Positions 1 through 7,252 of a DNA stretch of 64,000 nucleotides are shown here, one piece after another; the first letter of the stretch is position 1, and every line of letters starts with the position of its first letter. Under the pieces are notes generated by a model. The model searched no databases, had not been told where the DNA came from, and worked only from the letters and a program-made list of their open reading frames with translations. The position numbers and the translations under genes are program-made. The stretch is from Alienimonas californiensis (GTDB lineage Bacteria > Planctomycetota > Planctomycetia > Planctomycetales > Planctomycetaceae), in NCBI RefSeq assembly GCF_007743815.1, contig NZ_CP036265.1, positions 2,429,823 to 2,493,822 of the forward strand, written 5' to 3'.

Positions 1-129
1 GGGCGCCGCCGGGGGGGGCGCCTGCGGGTCCTCCGTCGCCGCCAGTTCCGCGCCGCCGCAGCCGCTCAGGGCGGCGACGGCGAAGGCGCCCAGCGGGCCG
101 AGCGGCAGCGTGCGGAACGAGCGGGGCAC
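1..129 (-). CDS. Lipoprotein, N-terminal fragment
   Basis: The minus strand reads from a GTG at 129 into the left edge of the window, so only 43 residues are visible. They form a lipoprotein signal peptide: a basic start (MPRSFRTL), a hydrophobic stretch (GPLGAFAVAAL) and a lipobox LSGC with the lipidated Cys near residue 24, followed by an Ala/Pro-rich linker. The protein is therefore probably exported and anchored in a membrane. Its function cannot be told because the body lies outside the window. It diverges from the secretion operon that starts at 491. The GTG is the only plausible start that places a basic n-region directly before the hydrophobic core. Confidence 0.6.
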   Translation of the reverse strand, partial: MPRSFRTLPLGPLGAFAVAALSGCGGAELAATEDPQAPPPAAP

Positions 130-490
130 GATCGACGGCCAGGGAAAAGGGGCAGTTGAGGGGCGCGAACAACCGACGCCCCCCGTCACTCTGCCCCGCT
201 CCGGCTGAGCGGGCGGTCGTGACCTCGCCGCCCCGCGCGGTCTGCGGGGGGAACTGTGCGGTGGGTGTCGGCGGGGCGGGTTCTGACGACCGTGAGAGCC
301 GCGAATTGCTTCGCCCGCAGAGTTTTTTGCTCTCTCCGCGGCGTGTTGTAGGGTTCGACGTCCCGGCCCACCGCCGGACCGTGTCCCCCGCTCCGCCGCT
401 TTCCGGACCTCCCCCATCGCCGCCGCCTCGCCCGCCGCCGCTCCGAGATCCGCCGCCCCCTCCCGTGGGGGGACCGCCGGGGCGGGGGCG
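130..490. other. Divergent intergenic region
   Basis: This stretch of about 360 bases lies between the leftward lipoprotein and the rightward secretion operon, so it should carry both promoters. I see a run of six T flanked by AGAG and CTCT at about 320-335 and no convincing -35/-10 pair. I do not support any gene here: the open frames that cross it have the skewed, Arg/Pro-rich composition of shadow frames. Confidence 0.4.
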
Positions 491-862
491 GTGGGCGTGC
501 TGCTGGGCGACCCGGTGCTGCGGGCGGTGACCGTGCGTCGATTAGAATTATTGGGGTATACGGTGACGCCGCTGCCGGACGACCCCGCCGCGGCGCCGGT
601 CGTCGCGGCGGACGCGGCCGTCGACGGCGTGTTGATCGACCTCGACCTGCCGGACGGCGCCGGGCTGCGGATCGTGGAGCGGCTCGCGTCGGAGGACGCC
701 ACCGCGGGGCTGCCGGTTCTCGGCCTCGCCGCGGACACCCCGCAGGGGCTCGTCGAAGAGGCCTACGCCGCCGGCGTGGCCGACTTCCTGATCCACCCCT
801 ACGACCCGCTGGTGCTCGAATCCAAGGTCGCCCGTCTGCTGAAGTCGGCGATCGGCCCTTAA
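491..862 (+). CDS. Receiver-like (pseudo-receiver) domain protein
   Basis: This 123-residue protein has the CheY-like alternating pattern: VLLGDP at the start, an acidic-site strand VLIDLDLPDG, PVLGLAAD, and a C-terminal helix. The phospho-acceptor Asp (in VLID) is present. The second acidic residue of the N-terminal pair seems missing, the Thr/Ser of strand 4 is Ala (GLAAD), and the invariant Lys of strand 5 is His (FLIHPYDP). It is therefore probably a degenerate receiver that does not switch by ordinary phosphotransfer. It stands alone with no output domain, 70 bases before the GspE-like ATPase gene, so I infer a regulatory or scaffold role for the secretion/pilus machine. The GTG at 491 is the first start that leaves a complete strand 1. 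Confidence 0.7.
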   Translation: MGVLLGDPVLRAVTVRRLELLGYTVTPLPDDPAAAPVVAADAAVDGVLIDLDLPDGAGLRIVERLASEDATAGLPVLGLAADTPQGLVEEAYAAGVADFLIHPYDPLVLESKVARLLKSAIGP

Positions 863-932
863 TTCCGACGCCGCCCGCCCTTCCCCCGGGCGCCGGCGCT
901 TTTCCCGCCTCACCCCGAACGGACGCACTGAT

Positions 933-2639
933 ATGGCCCGCCGCCTCGGCGACATTCTGCAGGAACGCGGCTGGATCGACGCCGACGCGCTCGCGCGCGC
1001 CCTCGCCGACCAGCGGGGCGGCCGCGGCCGGCTGGGCACCCTGCTGCTGGGCCGCGGCCTCGTCTCCCGGGATCAGTTGGGCGAAGCGTTCGCGGAGCAG
1101 TTCGAGGTCCCGTTCCGCTCGCTGACGGCGACGCAGATCCACCCCCAACTGCCCCGCCTGTTGCCGGAAACCTTCGCCCGCGGCCGTGAGGTCGCCCCGG
1201 TCGCGGTCGACGGCGACCGCGTGACGCTCGCCATGGCCGCCCCGGACGATATGGAGGCGATCAGCGAGGTCGAATTGCTCACCGGTTATCGGGTGGACCC
1301 GGTGATCTGCATGGCGGACGAATTGACCGCCGTACTGGACCGGGCCTTCGACGAACGCGTCGCGGCCCGGCAGACGGCGGTGGATATTCGCTTTGAGGAG
1401 CTGCGGACCGGCGCCGCGGCCCCGTCGGCGATGAAAACCGACGAAGACCCGGACGCCCCCGTCGTGCGGCTGGTGCGGTCGATCCTGATGGGCGCGGTGC
1501 ACTCCGGGGCGAGCGACATTCACCTGGAGCCCCACGATCCGCAGATGCGCGTGCGCTACCGGGTGGACGGTCAATTGCAGGAGATTATGACCGTCCCCGG
1601 GCACAGCGAGGAGGCGGTCGTCGGCCGAATTAAGGTCATGGCGGATATGGACACCGCCGAGCAGCGCCGCCCGCAGGACGGCACGCTCACGCTGGTCGAC
1701 GGGGACTCCCGGGCGAGCTTCCGCGTCAGCTCCATCCCCACCGTCGGCGGCGAAAAGGTCGTGATGCGGGTGCTGGACGAAACCGGCCGGACCTTCAGCT
1801 TCGACGCCCTCGGCATGCCGGACGATCAGGTCGCCCGCGTCCGTCAGTTGCTCGATAAACCGCACGGGATGGTCGTGATGACCGGCCCGACGGGCTCCGG
1901 CAAAACGACCACCATGTATTCGATGCTGTGCAGCATCGACGCCGACCAGCGGAATATCTCCACCATCGAGGACCCGGTGGAGTTCCGCCTGCCCGGCGTC
2001 AATCAGGTGCAGGCGAACAACGACTTCGGCATGGGCTTCGCCAACGGGTTGAAATACCTGATGCGACAGGACCCGGACGTCATTCTCGTCGGCGAGATCC
2101 GCGACCGGGAAACGGCGACCGCCGCGGTGCAGGCGGCCCTCACCGGCCACCTGCTCATCTCCACGCTGCACACCAACGACGCGGTCGGCACCGTCGCCCG
2201 CCTGGCGGACCTGGGGCTGGACCAGTTTAAGATCGCCGGCTCGCTGATCGCCAGCATCGGCCAGCGCCTGCTGCGCCGCATCTGCCCGCACTGCCGCACC
2301 GAGCAATCGGCGGACCGGCGGGCCTCGAACCGCAAACTGATCGACCTGCTGTTCGCCGGCCGGCAACGCCCCGCCGAGGCCGACCCGGACGCGTTGTATT
2401 ACGAAGGCTCGGGGTGCGAGCGGTGCCACGGCACCGGCTACGCCGGCCGCGTGCCGATCTATGAGATTATGACCGTCACGCCCGCCCTGGAGCGGGCGAT
2501 CGAGGCCGGTCTCCCGGCCAGCAAACTCCGGGAGCTCGCCGCGGAAGACGGCATGATCGAACTCGCCGTCGGCGGCCTGCGACAGGCTCGGGCCGGCGTG
2601 ACCACCGTGGAGGAAGTGTACTTCAAACTCGCCGGTTGA
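933..2639 (+). CDS. gspE: GspE/PilB-type secretion ATPase
   Basis: This hexameric cytoplasmic ATPase powers pseudopilus or pilus assembly. The 568 residues fit the family. An N-terminal MshEN/GspE-N region (about 1-150) precedes the T2SSE core. Visible motifs are Walker A GPTGSGKT at 318-325, the Asp box STIEDPVEF, Walker B ILVGEIRD near 385, and the His box STLHTND. The zinc-binding tetracysteine is CPHC near 451 plus CERC near 495. The ATG at 933 gives the typical N-terminus (MARRLGDILQERGWI). It is followed 137 bases later by the GspF gene. By sequence alone it could serve a type II secretion system or a type IV pilus. The four cysteines and MshEN region occur in both. Confidence 0.95.
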   Translation: MARRLGDILQERGWIDADALARALADQRGGRGRLGTLLLGRGLVSRDQLGEAFAEQFEVPFRSLTATQIHPQLPRLLPETFARGREVAPVAVDGDRVTLAMAAPDDMEAISEVELLTGYRVDPVICMADELTAVLDRAFDERVAARQTAVDIRFEELRTGAAAPSAMKTDEDPDAPVVRLVRSILMGAVHSGASDIHLEPHDPQMRVRYRVDGQLQEIMTVPGHSEEAVVGRIKVMADMDTAEQRRPQDGTLTLVDGDSRASFRVSSIPTVGGEKVVMRVLDETGRTFSFDALGMPDDQVARVRQLLDKPHGMVVMTGPTGSGKTTTMYSMLCSIDADQRNISTIEDPVEFRLPGVNQVQANNDFGMGFANGLKYLMRQDPDVILVGEIRDRETATAAVQAALTGHLLISTLHTNDAVGTVARLADLGLDQFKIAGSLIASIGQRLLRRICPHCRTEQSADRRASNRKLIDLLFAGRQRPAEADPDALYYEGSGCERCHGTGYAGRVPIYEIMTVTPALERAIEAGLPASKLRELAAEDGMIELAVGGLRQARAGVTTVEEVYFKLAG

Positions 2640-2776
2640 ACGTCCGGGCGGCGGGACGGAGGCGGCGGTCGGACGGCCCGCTCCGCGTTTATCCCCCTCC
2701 CCGAGGCCTCCGCTGAGTTCATTGTTCGACCTTTCTTCGCCGCCCGCCCTCCGCCTTCTCCCTTCCGCCTGAAACT

Positions 2777-3898
2777 ATGTCCGCCGCCATCACCCCGACG
2801 GGGGTTCTCGGAGTTCTCCGAAAACTTCAGGAAATCCAGATCGGCGGCGGCTCCGGGATCGTCGTCAAGCGGAAGGACCTGGTCGGGATTCTGCGGAACC
2901 TGTGCACCATGATCCGCAACGGCGTGGGTCTGCCGGGCGCGATCGCGACGCTGCGGGAGGATCCCGCGAACCGCAAATACGCCCGCATTTTCGAGAAGGT
3001 GGGCGAATCCGTGGCGACGGGCAGCACGCTGTCGACGTCGCTGGCGCCGTTTCCGGAATCGTTCCCGCCGCTGCTGGTTCATCAATTACGCGTCGGCGAA
3101 CGCGCCGGCACCCTGCCGGACAGCCTGGATCGCGTCACCCGACAGTTGGAGCAGGGCGCGAACCTCAAGGCGTTCCTGATCAAAAAGCTCAGCTACCCCC
3201 TGCTCGTCACCGTCGCGGGGATCGGGGCGGTGACGTTTATGATTCTGTGCGTCATCCCCACGTTTCAGGACATGTACGACGAAAGCGGCGCCACCCTGCC
3301 GCTGATCACGCGCGTGCTGGTCGCGGTCGGCGAAACGGCGTCCTCCCACTATTTATTGATTCTTGGCGGCATCGCGGCGGCGATCGGCGGGGCGGTCTGG
3401 GCCTGGAGAGAGCCGACGAGCCGCCAGGCCATCGACCGGGCCTGCGTGCGGCTGCCGGGGCTCGGCGGTTGGTTTCGCAGCATCGCCGTCCTGCAATTCA
3501 TGGACGTGCTGGGCAACCTGATGGAGAGCGGCTTCACCCTGGCGGACGCGCTCATTCCCGCCTCCGAGGCCGTCTCCAACCGGCACGTGCGGGGACAGAT
3601 CCGGCGGCTGCACGCGGCGGTGCGGCGGGGCGAACGCTTCAGCGCCGCGCTGGACGTTGAGGGCGGGCTGTTTCCGCCGATCGTGCGGCAATTAGTGATC
3701 GTGGGCGAGCGGACCGGACGGCTCGGGCCGGTCACCGCCCAGATCCGCACGCATCTGCGGAGCGACGTCGAACGCACCACCGCGGCGCTGCTGGGCACGA
3801 TCGAGCCGGTGCTGACCGTCACCCTCGCCGCGGCGATCGGCGGCATCCTGATGGCGGTTTATCTGCCGATGTTCGACCTGATCGGCCAGATGCACTGA
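2777..3898 (+). CDS. gspF: GspF/PilC-type inner-membrane platform protein
   Basis: This 373-residue polytopic platform protein couples the GspE ATPase to pseudopilin assembly. It has two T2SSF repeats: the first with RKDLVGILRNLCTMIRNGVGLPGAI and GERAGTLPDSLDRVTRQLEQG, the second with LGNLMESGFTLADAL and GERTGRLGPVTAQI. Hydrophobic helices lie at roughly 138-163 and 192-210 and at the C-terminus (VLTVTLAAAIGGILMAVYLPMF). The ATG at 2777 gives an N-terminus with a short pre-domain. It sits in the operon between gspE and the first pseudopilin. Length and both GERxGxL motifs match the family. Confidence 0.93.
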   Translation: MSAAITPTGVLGVLRKLQEIQIGGGSGIVVKRKDLVGILRNLCTMIRNGVGLPGAIATLREDPANRKYARIFEKVGESVATGSTLSTSLAPFPESFPPLLVHQLRVGERAGTLPDSLDRVTRQLEQGANLKAFLIKKLSYPLLVTVAGIGAVTFMILCVIPTFQDMYDESGATLPLITRVLVAVGETASSHYLLILGGIAAAIGGAVWAWREPTSRQAIDRACVRLPGLGGWFRSIAVLQFMDVLGNLMESGFTLADALIPASEAVSNRHVRGQIRRLHAAVRRGERFSAALDVEGGLFPPIVRQLVIVGERTGRLGPVTAQIRTHLRSDVERTTAALLGTIEPVLTVTLAAAIGGILMAVYLPMFDLIGQMH

Positions 3899-3961
3899 GC
3901 CCCCCCGCGGCGCGGGCCGGGGCCTCTCGCTTCATTTCCCCCCCTCTGAAGAAGGATCGCC

Positions 3962-4330
3962 GTGTCGTTCCCCCCCGCTCCCCCCCGTCGTTTGGGCGAC
4001 CCCGGCTTGGCGGACCCCGGCCCTCCGCGGCGGGGCCTTTCGCTGTTGGAATTGACCGCCGCCCTGACCCTGCTGGGAATTGTCGCCGCGGTGGTCGTAC
4101 CGCGCCTGGGCGTCGCGGCTCGGGGCGTGGACGTCAGGAGTTGCGAACGCTGCCGCGAGACGCTCGACGTCCATGCCGCCCTGCACCGCCGCAATACGGG
4201 AGCTTGGCCGCAGACGAATCTCTCGGATCTGGGGGCCTCGCTGCCGGAGGGGTTGCCGGTCTGCCCCGTGGACGGCACGGCCTATACGTTCGACGCGGCG
4301 ACGGGAAAGACGGTCCCGCACGCGCATTAA
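3962..4330 (+). CDS. GspG-like pseudopilin (short)
   Basis: This 122-residue type IV pilin-like protein has a 26-residue basic leader ending RRG, then LSLLELTAALTLLGIVAAVVVP. The prepilin peptidase cut is expected after that Gly, with Glu at position +5 of the mature chain. The globular part is short and carries a CERC pair and a CPVDGTAYTF turn typical of small GspG-like subunits. The start is a GTG at 3962, directly after the leader AAGAAGGATC, a good ribosome-binding site. It is followed by a second GspG-like gene after a 278-base gap, unusually large for this operon. Which of the two is the major subunit cannot be told. Confidence 0.8.
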   Translation: MSFPPAPPRRLGDPGLADPGPPRRGLSLLELTAALTLLGIVAAVVVPRLGVAARGVDVRSCERCRETLDVHAALHRRNTGAWPQTNLSDLGASLPEGLPVCPVDGTAYTFDAATGKTVPHAH

Positions 4331-4608
4331 TCGGGCGGATGCGAGGCGTCGACTCGTAGGACGGCGTCGGTGCGACGACGATCGGACGATCGCAATTAAG
4401 GCGTGAACGGTCGGCGCGCGAAGCGGGGGGCCTTCAATTCGGCCCAGACCTTCGGAAAACCGCAGGCGAGGCGGAAAACGTCCCGGCGCCCTCGCCCAGC
4501 GTGTTCTAGGTTGAACTGTCGGTCATGCAAGACCGGCGCTGCCGCGGATCGCCCCGAGGGCCGATCTCCCGGCGTTTCCCCCTCCATACATCCTTTCAGG
4601 ACTTCACA

Positions 4609-4998
4609 ATGACCCGCTCCCTCACGGGCCGGACGGACCGCGGTCAGGCGCGGGCCGCCGCCGGTTCCCCCGGCGCCCTTCGCCGCAAAGGTTTTTCGCT
4701 GCTGGAGCTGATCGCGGTGGTGACGATCCTGGGGATCATCGCCGCCGTCGTGATTCCGCGAATCAGCTCCTCCAGCAACACCGCGAAAATGAAGGCGGAC
4801 CAGCAGACCGCCGCGGAACTGCGCTCCGCCGTCGAGCGGCATTACTTCGAAGACGGGGCGTTCCCGACCAACTACGCGGAACTGGTGACCGACGGCTACC
4901 TGCACTCGGATCCGAGCTGGCAGTACTACACCAACGCCTCGGGGGCGAAGTCACAGGCCTACGACTCCGCGACCGGCAAGATCACCCTCACGGACTGA
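4609..4998 (+). CDS. GspG-like major pseudopilin
   Basis: This 129-residue prepilin has a basic leader ending LRRKG, a processing site before FSLLELIAVVTILGIIAAVV, and Pro/Arg after the hydrophobic helix (IPRISSSSNTAKMKADQQT). The C-terminal YDSATGKITLTD matches the ending of many GspG-like proteins (a calcium-loop-type region). I chose the ATG at 4609 because it gives a normal 29-residue leader. The frame stays open further upstream only as random GC-rich sequence. The 278 bases before it hold a TTGAAC box (about 4512) and could contain a separate promoter, which would fit higher expression of the major subunit. That is inference. Confidence 0.85.
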   Translation: MTRSLTGRTDRGQARAAAGSPGALRRKGFSLLELIAVVTILGIIAAVVIPRISSSSNTAKMKADQQTAAELRSAVERHYFEDGAFPTNYAELVTDGYLHSDPSWQYYTNASGAKSQAYDSATGKITLTD

Positions 4999-5078
4999 TC
5001 GAGGTCCGCGGTCGAGCGGCCGCCGGGCGGCCCGAACGCGGGGACGAGTCTTCGCGCCCTCCCGCCCTCAACGCTGGT

Positions 5079-5609
5079 ATGACGCTTCCCGCCCCCCGCC
5101 GCCGACATTGCCCCCCGGGGCGTGGTCGGCAGCTTGGTCCGCTGCGGCGGGGCGCCCGGTCGCGGCGGGGCGTGACGCTGTTGGAACTGGTGGCCGTGGT
5201 CACGCTGATGGGCGTCTTCGCCGCGGTCGCGGCGAGCCGCTCCAACGGGTTCTTCGCGGACGTCACGGTCCGCACCCAGGCGGAGACCGTCGCCGGGCTG
5301 CTGCACGCGGCCAAACGCCGCGCGATCCTGACGGGGACCGACAGCGGACTGCGGTTCGTCGAGAGCGGCGGCCGCATCACGGCGTTCGTGCCCGTGGAGC
5401 GATCCGGCCCCATGCTGATCGATACCGACGCCCCCCTCCCCACGCCGGAGGGAATTGAGGTCACCTGCGCCCAGTCGGAGTTGCTGTTCGATTTTGAGGG
5501 GATGGCCAGCACACCCGGAGCGACGATCGATTTCGTCGGCGACGCACGCCAGTGGCGAATTGAGCTGACCCCGGCGACCTCCCGCATGCGTGTGGCCGAA
5601 GTCCCCTGA
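5079..5609 (+). CDS. GspH-like minor pseudopilin
   Basis: This 176-residue prepilin has a long Arg-rich leader ending SRRG, cleavage before VTLLELVAVVTLMGVFAAVA, and conserved Glu at +5. Downstream of the helix, TVAGLLHAAKRRAILTGTDSGLRF is the GspH pattern (helix followed by beta strands). It lies in the expected order after the GspG-like genes and before the GspI and GspJ-like genes. A short imperfect direct repeat (GGGGCCRTCACGCCC twice, about 5625-5655) lies in the gap before the next gene. Confidence 0.78.
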   Translation: MTLPAPRRRHCPPGRGRQLGPLRRGARSRRGVTLLELVAVVTLMGVFAAVAASRSNGFFADVTVRTQAETVAGLLHAAKRRAILTGTDSGLRFVESGGRITAFVPVERSGPMLIDTDAPLPTPEGIEVTCAQSELLFDFEGMASTPGATIDFVGDARQWRIELTPATSRMRVAEVP

Positions 5610-5728
5610 CGGGCTCGGCGCGCCGGGGCCATCACGCCCGGGGCCGTCACGCCCGGGGCGACTGGCGCCCGGGGGATCGCAGCCGTCGTGCTTCTTTCGC
5701 TCCGCCGTCCCCAAAACAGGCCCCGTCC

Positions 5729-6202
5729 GTGCGTTCCACGCTCGCTCCCCGTCGTTCGTCGATGCGGCGACGCTCCGGGACGACGTTGCTGGAGGTGGTC
5801 GCGGCGTCGATCGTGCTGGCGATCGCTTTGGCGCCGGCGCTGCGGATGACCCGCGAGGCCGTGCAGGCGGCCGATCGGCTGGATCGGCAGGAACGCTGCT
5901 TGACGGTGGCGAGCGACCTCGTGGAATTAGGGATGGCTCGGACCGCCGCGGATTGGGACGGGCGCGTAGGCATTGCGACCGTCCTGCCGATCGCCGTGCC
6001 CGGCTATCCCGGGATGAAAGCGCTCGAACTCACCAGCGATTCCGCCGCCTACGGCGGAGTGCCGGGGCGGCTGGCGACAGTGGGAGCGTTCGTCTGGTAC
6101 GACGAGGACGGGGACTCCGTCGTCGACTCGACTGAGCCCCAGGTGTTATTGGCGTCCGCCGTGGCGCGGATGGCCTCCTACGAAAGTCATGCGGGCTCAT
6201 GA
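5729..6202 (+). CDS. GspI-like minor pseudopilin
   Basis: This protein of about 157 residues (GTG at 5729) or 146 residues (ATG at 5762) has prepilin processing after RRRSG, before TTLLEVVAASIVLAIALAPAL, with Glu at +5. The Glu-rich C-terminal half (WYDEDGDSVVDSTEP) has no recognisable catalytic motif. The gene ends inside the next: its TGA at 6200-6202 overlaps the ATG at 6199, so the two are translationally coupled, as expected for the minor tip subunits GspI and GspJ that assemble together. Assignment as GspI is by position and size. Confidence 0.72.
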   Translation: MRSTLAPRRSSMRRRSGTTLLEVVAASIVLAIALAPALRMTREAVQAADRLDRQERCLTVASDLVELGMARTAADWDGRVGIATVLPIAVPGYPGMKALELTSDSAAYGGVPGRLATVGAFVWYDEDGDSVVDSTEPQVLLASAVARMASYESHAGS

Positions 6203-6774
6203 GCCGTCACGTGATTCTCGGGATCTGTCCGCCGACCTGCCGGGGCGGCGTGCTCCGCGCCCCGACGCGGCGTCTGAGGCGGGCCGGGCTGACCCTCTTG
6301 GAACTGGTGTTGGCTGGGGCGTTGACGGCCGGCATGGCGGCGTCGTTGCACCTGGTCGTCCGGGGGGTGGGGACTTCGTGGGAACAACTCAATGGGGAGA
6401 CGGACGCGCTGCGGGCGGCGGACGGGGGCCTGCGATTTATCACCCGGCGCTGCCGCTCCGCGGATGCGGTCGCGCAGATCGGGGCGGCGAACGGCCAGTT
6501 CACCGTGCTGGCGCCGGAGGGGCATACGCTGCGGTTCGAGCGTAATCCCGGCGACGGGGCGGTGTATTTATACGACTCGCGCGACGGGACGGGACGGATT
6601 CTCGTCGAAGGCACGACCGGCTTCGCCACGACGTTCTATCAATCCGACGGCGTGACCGCGACGACCGATCCGGCCGAGGCCCAGATGATCGATATCGTCC
6701 TCACGGTCGCTTTGCCGCGCGACGTGAACGCCGGCAGAACCGTTCGCGGACGCGTCTGGGTGCGGCGGTGGTAA
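6199..6774 (+). CDS. GspJ-like minor pseudopilin
   Basis: This 191-residue prepilin starts at an ATG that overlaps the previous stop. The leader ends RRLRRAG and the mature helix is LTLLELVLAGALTAGMAASLHLVV with Glu at +5. The body (GGLRFITRRCRSADAVAQI, then beta-rich VYLYDSRDGTGRILVEGTTGF) matches the general GspJ/PilW style, in which a helix precedes a large beta fold. It follows the GspI-like gene and precedes the GspK/PilX-like gene, which is the order found in type II secretion operons. Confidence 0.72.
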   Translation: MSRHVILGICPPTCRGGVLRAPTRRLRRAGLTLLELVLAGALTAGMAASLHLVVRGVGTSWEQLNGETDALRAADGGLRFITRRCRSADAVAQIGAANGQFTVLAPEGHTLRFERNPGDGAVYLYDSRDGTGRILVEGTTGFATTFYQSDGVTATTDPAEAQMIDIVLTVALPRDVNAGRTVRGRVWVRRW

Positions 6775-6796
6775 GCGGGCTGCCGACGCCTAATGC

Positions 6797-7252
6797 GTGC
6801 GCCGCCCCCCCGTCCCGCCGCTGCCCCGTCTCCGGTCCCGTCCGGGCGCCCGTCCGTCGGCCCGTCGGGGGGCGGCGTTGTTGTTGGCCCTGATTGTCGC
6901 GAGCCTGGCGGCGCTGCTGACTGTCGCTCTGATGGACGCGTCCCGGCTGCGGATTCACGCCGCCGGCAACACTCGCGACGCTGAAGTGGCCCGCTACGTC
7001 GCCGAGGCCGGGCTTCATCGCGGGCTGAGCGAACTGGAAGCCGACATCACGTGGCGGGCCGGTCACTCGGACGTGCCCTTCCCGCCGGACGCGACCGTCT
7101 ACGGATTTATGGGGGTTCGCGTCAGCCAGTACTCCGTCACCGCCGCGGACGGGCCGGACGGGACCGTCGAGGTTCGCGCCGTCGGCACGGTGGTCCGGCC
7201 GGACGGCAACGTCTCCCGGGTGCTCACCGCCACCGTGAAGCAGGGCGGATGA
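6797..7252 (+). CDS. GspK/PilX-like minor pilin
   Basis: This 151-residue protein has a basic leader ending SARRG and then AALLLALIVASLAALLTVALMD, followed by RYVAEAGLHRGLSELEADI. The AEAGLHRGL segment is the hallmark of PilX/GspK N-terminal domains. It lacks the Glu at +5, as GspK proteins may. It is much shorter than enterobacterial GspK (about 320 residues), so the large saddle domain is absent and PilX-like is as good a name. The GTG at 6797 is used. Its stop overlaps the following gene's ATGATG. Confidence 0.7.
   Translation: MRRPPVPPLPRLRSRPGARPSARRGAALLLALIVASLAALLTVALMDASRLRIHAAGNTRDAEVARYVAEAGLHRGLSELEADITWRAGHSDVPFPPDATVYGFMGVRVSQYSVTAADGPDGTVEVRAVGTVVRPDGNVSRVLTATVKQGG

Noticed and set aside
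186..2429. Long minus-strand open frame opposite gspE
   Set aside because: It is an antisense shadow of the well-supported gspE gene, and its translation is Arg/Gly/His-rich without any motif.
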